Part shown: positions 35,653-45,200 of the stretch, one piece after another
Position numbering within the stretch: position 1 is the first letter of the stretch
Layout: each line of letters opens with the position of its first letter
Assembly: GCA_008933995.1 (NCBI GenBank)
Contig: WARS01000071.1
Coordinates: 1,339,501 to 1,403,500, forward strand
DNA from: Datnioides undecimradiatus
Lineage: Eukaryota > Chordata > Actinopteri > Lobotiformes > Datnioididae
Length of the DNA: 64,000 bases
Direction of reading: 5' to 3'
The notes under the pieces: generated by a model
Database searches by the model: none
What the model saw: only the letters and a program-made list of their open reading frames with translations
What the model was told of the DNA's origin: nothing
Made by a program: the position numbers and the translations under genes

Positions 35653-35725
35653 TTGAAGAACCCGGAACTGAACTGCAGCGGAGCGACTCTGACGGGTTTT
35701 CAGGGAAACTCTGCTGATTGACAAG

Positions 35726-35806
35726 ATGCAGCTTCACTTCACTAAAGATGTGTTGCCGGATTCTGTCGGCAGCGACTTTCAGAACCTGAACAAGTTCAAC
35801 GAGCAG
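35726..35806 (+). CDS. commd7: commd7 exon 1
   Basis: 27 codons, MQLHFTKDVLPDSVGSDFQN LNKFNEQ, donor CAG|GTAAAT. Aligns with human MGRLHCTEDPVPEAVGGDMQ. Confidence 0.95.
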
Positions 35807-36820
35807 GTAAATCCGGCAGCTTCTCACCGCGACACCCGGGTTTGTTACCCAGAAGGCTACACAGCGTCAGTTTGGCTAAAGAGCGTCACGTCTGAGCGCA
35901 GCTGAGCTTTACTGCTCCTCTGAGCGCATCTCTGACTCTCTGTCTGCGCCTTTAGGGCTGCGGAGCCGATTAAAATGATCTTTGCTCATGAATTAGTTGG
36001 ATTTAGCTCTTTACGCAGAGCTGCCAGTGACAGCAACAGACCAGCTGACCGCTCATGTGAGTCACGTGACACCACATTAACGCCCTGTTTATAATGTAGA
36101 TGCTACTGTAGCATGCTGTGATCGAGCTAAATTCACAAAAGCAGCGGTGGCTTCTTGCTCAGTTATTAAATAAATAATTAAAAAGTTCAACTCTGTGTTT
36201 TTCCCTTTAGCTCAAATCAACCATTAAGTTTTTAAATAGCTTTTAAACATCACAAAGCCTGAGCTGCTCTGGACTGAAATAATAAAACTATCATAATGAT
36301 GCGTTCAATGATCAATTAGATTTATTTCTGCTTTTTGTGACCACGATGACGTTATTCAGTGCTCTGATGCTTGCTTACAAAGCATCAGAGGCTCCAATAG
36401 AAAATGATTGCTTATATTTTTAAATGATTTTAATAACGATAATGAACGGATGAAGTAGAAGTGAACAGACTGAAGTCTCCCTGTGGTTTACAGGTAAATA
36501 GGTGATATTTAACCTTTGCTGGTCCAACAAATAAGCTTTTTTGTAATGAGTTCCCATAAAATGTGGGTTTCTGTTAAATACTGTGAGCACAAACAGCTTC
36601 TTTAGATGATTTTCATACCATTTTATAGTTCTCTGTTAATGTCCACACATGAAGGACAAAGCACCTGCTGCTGATCAAAGTGCTGCTCTTACAGCAAACT
36701 GAACGTTAACCAGGAGTTTCTCTCTTTCTTTCTGTTTTCTTCTACTTTGTGCAGCAGTTCCTTCGTCTGACTGAAATGCTGTTCCAGTTCTTGCTGGAGC
36801 CTAAAGAGGTGAGTGCACGC

Positions 36821-36861
<41 letters not shown>

Positions 36862-37099
36862 TGCATGCATTCATTTGCACACACTCACAATAGGACAGGC
36901 AATGTTTTACCATGGTTCAGTTATCAAGGGTAACCACTGAGTCCAAAGTCCCATTAACATCAAAATCGTGTGTGTGTGTGTGTGTGTGTAGACGGAGAGG
37001 TTCATGCAGCAGCTCGGTGCGTTTGCAGGGGAACACGGGATGAGTGCCGGCCCTCTGAGGAACCTGATGAAGAGCGTCCTCCTGGTGCCGCAGGGTGGG

Positions 37100-37135
<36 letters not shown>

Positions 37136-40100
37136 CCACAGCTCACTGCTACAGACAAACATTATAAACTCTATTATTTTTAGGCATTACACAGGAATGA
37201 TTTGTTTGGCTGATTTCCTACATTACCCAGAATACACTGGGGACAAACCACCAGAGGACTCACCTGAGCCTCTAAGGTTCCAGGTGGAGAAACAGCAAGA
37301 GTGTGTTTAATTAACATTTAATTGGTGCGTTATATGAAATAAGATGCTGCCATGTCCTTAAAGACATGTCCTTAAAGGAATAAGTCAACATTTTGTGAAA
37401 TACTTTACATACACCTGTAGCTAATTCAGTTAGCTTAGCATAAAGGAACTTTGTGTAAAATCAGCCTGGAAACACTCTGAAAGCTCGCGGAACAACACTT
37501 TACAGAGTATGGCATCGGTTCCGTGAACAAAAACATGCGTGTGACAGGTGCCTGCAGGACGATGCAGCGCTGGGACTGTTTTCTTGGATTTTGGGCGTCA
37601 TGATGTCGTACCTGCTTTTAAAGGCTGCGTTACAGTAAAGTGATGGGAGTTATCAGACTGTCCCAGCTCTTCTCTCACTGATCTTTTCCCAGTTAGTTGT
37701 TACATTCACTTTACTACTGATTGTTTTAATTCAGCAGTCTGTCTAAAAGCACCTACAGCGGTTCCTGCAGGGATTTGTTTACCTGAGGACAGAGCCAGGC
37801 CAGCTGTTTCCTCCTGCTTCTGTTCTGCAAGCTAAGCTAAGCTAACTGTTAGCTGGCTGCCTTTATATTTAGCACACAACAGTAAGGTTTTATCATCTGA
37901 GAAGCAAATTGAAAATGCAAAACTGTTCATTTTAATGCAGGTTTCGTGCTCCTGTTGCTGTAGACACTGGTCTTCTGGGCTCCTCTCCAGTCTTTTTCTT
38001 ATCGTTAGATAGTTCTCGGTTTCTGAAAGCTAACACCTGATCGTCGTGTTTGTTACTGTTTCAGATCTCTGAAGTCTCGACATGATTGTCACCACCTTTA
38101 AATCGCTGTGTTATGTATAAAAGCTGTGTTACTTGTTGACAAGTCTCAGTCCTTGGTTTTGAATTTTCCCTCGACCCTCGACATGACCGTCGTGAGGAGA
38201 GCTGCAGCTGCGGGAGCGTTTCCGTTGCAGTGACAGTGATGTCCTCTGTTTTTCTCCTGCAGGAGCCCTGAAGAAAAACCTGACAGCGGAGCAGATCAAA
38301 GAGGACCTGCTGACGTTAGGTACACATCCCCATCTTTCACCGCGGGGTCGATTATTAACAGGGGAGGTTTGAAAGCTGGGGGTTAAGTGCAGCTGCTGGA
38401 TCGTGTTCATTTGTGACGAGCTGTCATGTTGAAAAGTGTTGTTGTGAACGTGTTGCACATGAAAACAAAACTGCTTCATCTGTCTGTTCCTCAGGGCTAA
38501 ACGAAGACAAGGCGGCTCACTTTGCACAGCAGGTAACTTTCCAGTAACGTTTCATTTTTACCAGACGGTCACTAGTGCAACACTATTTGATGTCACACAG
38601 GGTGTAAACATGCGCACAAGCGTCCTGGTTTGAGTCTGATCCTGGTTTGGATCATTGTCTGGATGTGGAGTGTACACAAACCATTCACGTCTCTGTATGC
38701 ATGAACCAGGATCCAGATCTCTGATCATGCCCTGCAGATGTGTCTCGACCTCTCACCTTCTCAGCTACTCTGCTCTGTTTGAGGAACTCAGACGTGGTCA
38801 CATGCCAGAGTATCCTGGTTTCTATCAGGGTAGCAGCTCCAGGTTTCTAAAAACCAGGATAAGGCCTTGAACATGTTTTAAAAGTCACAGCAAATGCCTG
38901 AAGTTACTTTTCACCAGTGCAGGAGTGTGTGTGACACTCCGGGCTATGTTTTGCAGTGGGGGGAGCACTATGCCACGCTGTCCAGGCTCGCGGTCAGACA
39001 GACTCTGATGGTCAACCAGCTGGTCGACATGGAGTGGAAGTTTGGAGGTAAGGCAGAGCAGAAACCAGACGTCGCACCAGATTTAGCTCCTTGCTAAATT
39101 GCAGGTTTGCTGTCAGCCTATTCCCGGACACACTGCAGTTGCTGCTGCTCTGAAAACTCACAGCACATATCCGTGGACACACAGAGGCTCGTTAGTCCTT
39201 TCCTCTAATTCTTTGATTTGACTTAAGTCTCATTTAAGCAGCTCCCTCTATCAGGCCGCATTGTTTTATTCATGAAGCTTAATGACTTCTTAAGCCCCAC
39301 AGGTGATAGAGATGCTAATGCAGTGGGCGAAGGCCAGTGATTAGCATTGTGCTAAGCTATTGCAGAGCTGAACTTCATACTAAAAGACACGGTGCCTCGG
39401 TTTTGGAGGGGAGAGGACTGGGAGTGTCTGCATGTGCTGCACTCTGCTGTACTTTCCTCCACGTGCAGTTATTGACATGCAAAGCTCCAACAAGACTGTG
39501 TCTCTGCATGTTGCCAAAGAGCCGGCTGCATCTGTGGAGACTTGACTGGTCTGAGAGTCAGTGCAGCCGCTGCTCAGCTCAGGTTTGGACTGAAAATGGA
39601 CTCAGGCAAAGCCGAATGTGAGTAAAGTCCATAAAAACAGTCTGAGGTTGGATTTGACCTCATTTGGTGTCACAGTAGCAAATGCACCCTGATCTGTCCT
39701 GGTCCTATCTTATGGTTTATCATCTGTTACCTAGCAACCAGTGCTCTGTTCTCATCTCCCTGAGCTAAACAATGATGTAAATGTTGTTTTTTTTATTACT
39801 GAAACGTACAAAACTAAATAAAAACAATCCCAGACACTTAAATGCAGGGTAGCTGAGCCACAGGTGAGGCAACATCTGTAGAGAAAAGATGTTTTTTATG
39901 AATATTTACAATAAACTACGGGACTACAGCTCCACCTGTTGACAGTTTGTTGGCTGTGTAAGATCAATAAAAGAGCATTGTTATGGATTCGACAAGCCAG
40001 CTTGGTGGTTAAACTGAAAGTTAGGACAGCTTAAAAGTAAATCTCAAAGTTAGCAGAGAGTTTGTTAAAGATTATGTTTGGTGGTTAAAATGATCCAACA

Positions 40101-42031
40101 GCTAAAACAATTCTGGAAAAAAACCTGATTTCATCATGGTTTAACTCAGTTAGATAAACCTTTGAGGAGCCATCAGTGATACGTTTCTCTGGAATAGTCT
40201 CCTGATGTTGTTCTTACACTGTGGGCAGATGTTGGGTCCTGTTTGCTCCTCCCATCAATCCCAGGGGTTGCTCCCCACCCAAGGCTGATCCAAACAGATG
40301 ATCTGCCAACATTACGGACTGAAACTGAGTCTCCCTGATTTTAAAAATCCACCAGTGTGAAAGGAAATACTGTGTAAGCTGCTGCAGAAGCCAATCAGAG
40401 CGAGCGAGATGAAAAGCCATCCTCTTAGCCATAGTTTAATCCTCTGCTGCAAATCACAGCACAAACTGCATTTTTGTGCTGTTCTGTCACCTGCAATTAG
40501 AAACTGGCAAAAATCAGTTGAAGCTGCCGTCGTTTGTGATCTCCCATCTTTTTAAAATGAGTTCAGATGCAAAAATCAGGAACCAGCATCGTGATGTGTT
40601 TTCCTGCCTCCAACAGTGACTGTCGGCACCAGTGAAGTCCAGAAGGTGGGCAACATCTTTCTGCAGGTGAGTCTAAAAAACACTGCAGTGACCACAAATA
40701 CACACACGCACACACACACACACACGCACACACACACACACACACACACATCTTGTTTAGTTTTGTTGAACACAATCTCTGTCGCCGTCCCACAGTTGAA
40801 GCTGGTGGTCAGAAAGGGGAATTCCACTGAAAACATCTACGTGGGTGAGTGACTCTGACACAGACGGCTCCGAAAACAGTTACGCAATTTATTTTTTCGT
40901 GTTTGCCAAGAACTTCCTTCGTAACTGCATCCCAAGCTGCCAGGTCCAGACGAAGCAGCGTTAATGAACACTTTGTTTCCTCTGCAACTGAGGTGTTTTC
41001 CTCTGAGCAGTGCAGGAGATATCGAGCATTCCCAGAGTTTTTCAGATACTTCAAACCAACCAGGCAGCTTTTTTTTATAAGCAGCAGGAATGTGCAGCTT
41101 CACACGGTGACATGAGGATTTACGTTCGGTCTCTGCTCATTTTGGAGAAGTTTTACAAATGCACAGGTTTAAGTGCTTGAGCAGAATCATGTATCATGGG
41201 AATAAACGTCTTTCAGAGCAGAAAGTAAGCAGAATCAGCACCAGGGCTTGTTTTTGTGGTAAACCTGCACGAAGTAAAGCATAAATGTTCATTATCTCAA
41301 CATTCAACCAAGAGTACTTGCTCCTCTGTTGCTGATTTTATCCACTTCAGGAGTGTTTCCACTAACAAAGGTGTCAGAATCTGCTGTCTGGAGTATCTTG
41401 ATGACAAAGAACTGGAGTAAAATGCATGCTAATGATGCTAATATCCAGACAGTAGGGACCTCTGTGCTCTGAAGCCCTGCTGAACGGCGCCTGTCTGTGA
41501 CTGACCGCCAGTTTATGGCTTTACGGTCCACATAGAAAAGGTGGTAATTTATGACTCCTACCCTCAAAAAAGTGATTTTGCAGTGATATGACTTCGCAGA
41601 GGTACTCAGAAAGCTGCCTGGTGTATCAACATAAGCATTATTTCTGCTGTAAACTGAGAAATGTCATAACATGCTAATGCTAATGTGAGAACTGCCCAGT
41701 CTTCGTGTTTATTCCCAATAAACCATAAAAGTCCTCACATTTCATTCCCCAGACGAGCCAACGCTGAAGGAGCAGCCATGACATGAGATAAACCGCAGGG
41801 TGAACATGGCTGTTTACAGCAGGGTGTGAAAGGGAGTTCGTAAAACTGACATTTGAATGCTTTTTTTCTTTTTGCGGTGTAACAGATGAGCGCTCTCAGA
41901 TAGTCTCAGTTTGTCTGCGAATCGTTTCCAGTTTTCTTCCCTCGTCTCTTCCAGAGTTGACGCTCCCTCAGTTTTACAACTTCCTACACGAGATGGAGAG
42001 AGCCAAGGCCAGCATGGAGTGTTTCAGCTGA
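35726..42031 (+). CDS. commd7: COMM domain-containing protein 7, complete, nine exons
   Basis: Nine exons total 600 nt and encode 199 aa plus a stop; human COMMD7 is 200 aa. N-terminal helical domain (about 1-125) and C-terminal COMM domain (from about 130): LVDMEWKFGVTVGTSEVQKV, GNIFLQLKLVVRKGNSTENI and YVELTLPQFYNFLHEMERAK ASMECFS. Every exon junction keeps frame with GT-AG introns. COMMD proteins are subunits of the Commander/CCC complex, which works in endosomal recycling, and COMMD7 has been linked to NF-kB control. These roles are family knowledge. The start ATG has A at -3 and matches the expected N-terminus (MQLHFTKDVLPDSV). Head-to-head with dnmt3b, as in human. Confidence 0.97.
35807..36754 (+). 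other. commd7 intron 1
   Basis: About 950 bp, AT-rich after a GC-rich first 150 bp. No other feature recognised. Confidence 0.6.
36755..36808 (+). CDS. commd7: commd7 exon 2
   Basis: 18 codons, QFLRLTEMLFQFLLEPKE. Acceptor TTTGTGCAG, donor GAG|GTGAGT followed within 7 nt by a CA-rich run to 36,858. Confidence 0.95.
36967..36989 (+). repeat. (TG)n tract at the commd7 exon 3 acceptor
   Basis: About 11 TG units ending one base before the acceptor AG; it replaces the usual pyrimidine tract. Confidence 0.95.
36992..37094 (+). CDS. commd7: commd7 exon 3
   Basis: TERFMQQLGAFAGEHGMSAG PLRNLMKSVLLVPQ plus one base. The acceptor is TAG directly after a (TG)n run with no pyrimidine tract. Donor CAGG|GTGGGA, followed after 7 nt by (CA)n. 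Frame with exon 4 requires this donor rather than CAG|GG. Confidence 0.93.
37102..37133 (+). repeat. (CA)n tract after the commd7 exon 3 donor
   Basis: About 15 CA units beginning 8 nt after the exon end. Confidence 0.95.
37395..37880 (+). repeat. dispersed fish repeat (GCTAAGCTAAGCTAAC family)
   Basis: Within commd7 intron 3. Carries CTAATTCAGTTAGCTTAGCA, GGCCAGCTGTTTCCTCCTGC and GCAAGCTAAGCTAAGCTAAC, which recur as fragments at 630-720 (minus), 1,065-1,115 and 15,880-15,930. Such blocks are frequent in fish genomes; class not identified. Confidence 0.65.
38263..38319 (+). CDS. commd7: commd7 exon 4
   Basis: GALKKNLTAEQIKEDLLTL with split codons at both ends; human has GALKKSLTAKQVQADFITLG. 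Acceptor TCCTGCAG, donor TTAG|GTACAC. Confidence 0.95.
38495..38532 (+). CDS. commd7: commd7 exon 5
   Basis: Short exon encoding LNEDKAAHFAQQ (human LSEEKATYFSEK). Acceptor TTCCTCAG, donor CAG|GTAACT. Confidence 0.93.
38957..39047 (+). CDS. commd7: commd7 exon 6 (start of COMM domain)
   Basis: WGEHYATLSRLAVRQTLMVN QLVDMEWKFG, ending in phase 1. The DMEWKFG core is invariant in COMMD7. Acceptor TTTTGCAG, donor GAG|GTAAGG. Confidence 0.96.
39048..40616 (+). other. commd7 intron 6
   Basis: About 1.6 kb, no exon. Contains an RFX X-box (39,726-39,738, GTTACCTAGCAAC). Confidence 0.6.
40617..40666 (+). CDS. commd7: commd7 exon 7 (COMM domain)
   Basis: (V)TVGTSEVQKVGNIFLQ; human VTSGSSELEKVGSIFLQ. 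Acceptor CCAACAG, donor CAG|GTGAGT. Confidence 0.96.
40796..40844 (+). CDS. commd7: commd7 exon 8 (COMM domain)
   Basis: LKLVVRKGNSTENIYV plus one base; human LKLVVKKGNQTENVYI. Acceptor TCCCACAG, donor GTGG|GTGAGT. Confidence 0.96.
40845..41954 (+). other. commd7 intron 8
   Basis: About 1.1 kb with no exon or repeat recognised. Confidence 0.6.
41955..42031 (+). CDS. commd7: commd7 exon 9 (COMM domain end and stop)
   Basis: (E)LTLPQFYNFLHEMERAKASM ECFS then TGA at 42,029-42,031. Acceptor CTTCCAG. The 3' untranslated region runs about 180-200 nt to two AATAAA signals. Confidence 0.97.
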
Positions 42032-42213
42032 GTGTGTGTGACTGGATGTTAAAGTGTGTGTGTGTGTTCGTGTCAGTCTGTAGCTGCAGGGCAGTGTGTG
42101 TGGTATGTCGGCGTACATGTCATTTTTATGTCTGTGTGTGGCACTGACGCCTCCACACGCAGCGACTGAAGCAAACTTTTATATTCTGCCAGACGTTTGT
42201 ACTCAGATCTACG

Positions 42214-42229
42214 AATAAACTGGAATAAA
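42214..42229 (+). terminator. commd7 polyadenylation signals
   Basis: Two AATAAA hexamers, 42,214-42,219 and 42,224-42,229, about 185 nt after the stop codon; the cleavage site is probably 10-30 nt further on. Confidence 0.8.
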
Positions 42230-42231
42230 AA

Positions 42232-45200
42232 CCAAACAGTCGCTCTCTGTGGTGTTCTTTTAACTTAAAGTGATGTGGTAATGAGGCAGCGCTCATGTCA
42301 TTGGGCTGCTTTTCCTGGCGTGAGCAGGGGAAGTGAGTTTGTACTTTCTCCTCGTCTGTCATTAAAGACGAACCTTAAGTGAGCCCTGTGGACAAAACTT
42401 TGGCGTTTTAATCCAAAGCAAACAGTTAAGTGATGACCTGACCTCACCCGGAGCTGCCTGCTCGAGTTCAGTCCTGCTCTTTCTTTGCATGAATGAAAAT
42501 GTGACGAGTTGATTCTTAATTGCAACAATTCTGCGTTAGTGCATTTACACACAGCCGGAGAGACGCGACTAACACACACACACACAATGCAGCCCGATGA
42601 CCTTTTCCATCCAAGGCAGCAGACGTTGCTCCCTCTTCATAGAAAACCCTCAATGAATAAAACAAAATGTTCATTGGCAGCAATAATGAAATGAGCGGCG
42701 ATGAAAGCCTCTCCGACGATAAATACCACACACTGATACTTCTGAACCTTTGGGCAGGTTTGAGAGGAGCGAGACGTTCGGCTGTACGTGTGTCTACTAG
42801 TCCTCGTCATTCATCAACATATCTATTCTTTTACATTATACAGTAATTAGCTCAGCGCTCACCTGAGAGTTATTGGCCCTTTGGGATATTCTCTGCGGCG
42901 TGTCTGTGGCGGTGAGATGTTTCCAGCGGCGGTCTGTCTGACTCAGGAATATGCTCTTATTTGATCCCTTTCAGCGGCAGTCTGCCCACTGGTTCAAAGG
43001 TTATGTCTGTTTGTTCTCAAAGGTTTTGGTTGCAGCTCATTATTACATCAAAAGTACTAAAGACTCTGCAGACTGAGTGGGTAATGCACATTAATGTTGG
43101 CCCATAAACAAGAGAAACAACAGCATTTAACTAAACGGCGTAGTGCAGGGGTGAAAAACCTTCTTGTTTTTCAGTTATTCAGTCATAATCTACTAAGGCT
43201 AAATGATCTGCATGAATAACTGCCAAATATAGCTTGATACTGTGTCGTTTTCATCTGGTTTGCATGTCTGGAACACAAGGGAGATACAAAGGAAATGTTT
43301 TCTGCAGCTGACTTTAAAGGTTTTGCCGACAGAGCTGACCAACGTTCAACAGAAGCACGAACATGACAGTAAAGTCGAATCAACGCCAGTTTAAAACAGT
43401 TTCAACACAGACTGAGCATCACGACCTCCACTCACTGTTGTATTAGACTGCATTAGCCTTAGCCAGGTGTACCCAATAAACCAGGAACTGAGGGTAAATT
43501 CTCTTTTCTTTATCACATAATTTGAATTTCTCAACAGGAACTCAATTTCAACACTTTTTTCTTTGCAAACATAAAATCTGTTCAGACTTTTAGTGAATAT
43601 GAACAAATAATCTGACTGTTAGTGTCTAAAAACGCCTAAAACCTGAGACAAAATAGGAAAAAACCCTTAAAGAGTCGACCTGCTGCAGGCTAGCAGCTCG
43701 GTGAGGTGTTGCTTTGAGCTCAATGCTAACACATTTAGCATTGGCTTGCTAAAATTAGCCAGTTAGCCATAAAAACACAGCATTTTATGTAAATTTAACA
43801 CAAATATATGTTAATGGTTAATTCAGAGACATGATTTCCAAAGAAAAGCTATCAATTCTGTTTATAATATCACTTCGCCACAAGCTCTTCCTTGTGGCGT
43901 AGCTTCATCAGTGTCTGTAACCCCAGACTTCACCTCAACCCCGGGTCCTTCCCCACAGGAAATCCTGCCATACACAACCCTCTGCAACCAACTCTGTTCT
44001 GTTATTATAAAGTTCCCACGTCCAACGCTGATACTTACTGCACGACATCGTGGAATCAGTCTGAACATGCACTAACTGCAACGGTATCATTACCATTATT
44101 TATAACCTTAACTGTCTACTTATCTCTGTGCTTCAGTGCTTCCTCACTCCTCTCACATCTCCCGCCCAGCCTCACCCCGATCTCAACCTCTGCACTGGCT
44201 CTGCACCTTGGTTAGCAGGAGTGTTCTTGTATAAGTGACAAATGTACGTCAGATCCCAGGATTCCCTGCTTTCCCCAAGGTGGAGACATAAATCACCTCT
44301 TGAATTTGGAGTTCCTTGTCAGGAGGTGTGGCGTGCAAACCTTCGGATCTGCACCTGATGTCGAGTCGAAGCTGGCCGCTCATGAACAGACTGCACGCTT
44401 TTCATTGCATTTCAGTGTTTCTCTGCAACAATCGGGCTCAGACTCAATGAGGATGCTTAAAAATAAGATTTCTTAGTCCATCACTGGCCGTCAAACCCTT
44501 CATCTGCTGTTTTTTCCTTTTTTGTGCATGCTAGCTTCAACATATGGTTTCCCCATTTCCTCATCCGGCCATAAACGATCGCAGCATTATGTCGTCTTCC
44601 TGAAACAAGTGCCCAGACCCCCACTCATTGTAAAGTTATAGTAAACACCACTGTCCCATATCTGAGAGCCTCCCAGGCCTGAGTATCTCTTACATTACCT
44701 TGTTATCTTCCAAAGAAAGAAGTGAGACAGCAAGAACACATTTAAAGTAGATTTTCCAGGGGTAAATGTCACGACGCCTCAGTAACATTTTACACTACAG
44801 TTTTGTTAACCGCTCAGGAGACTGAATCACACCTTCTCCTGTCAGCTAAAGCCTATTTTTTGTCAGGTGAGCTGCAGATTTACACAAATCTTTCAATTTG
44901 TTATCAGTGACTATATCTAATTTCTTCCACTTCTGTCTGCCAAGAATCTGTTAGCCTAAAGCGATTTGTGATCTCTCTATAGCGCGTCTGCCTGGTTGGT
45001 CTTAAATAATGACAAGGGCTACCACGACTCGCACCGCTCCACCCTCCTGTGTTCTCCACCTCTTTGGTTCACCTTGACATTTTGTATTTTATCCCATCCA
45101 CAGCCACTTTTGCACAATTGAACCAAAGGAGGGATTTTTTAAAATATTACTAATTCAGATAAACTGAGCTGATCTGTCCTCCTGCTAGTCAAACCACCTA

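Larger units (their letters stand above)
34310..35725. promoter_or_regulatory. divergent dnmt3b/commd7 intergenic region
   Basis: About 1.4 kb between the oppositely oriented genes. The left third carries the CT repeat and GC-rich DNA near dnmt3b. The middle (34.85-35.6 kb) is AT-rich with nothing recognised. The right end holds the NRF1-type site near commd7. No TATA box is obvious at either end. Confidence 0.7.

Noticed and set aside
43862..44215. Paired frames on both strands as a gene or LINE fragment
   Set aside because: No recognisable motif in either translation; noted only as possible old repeat.
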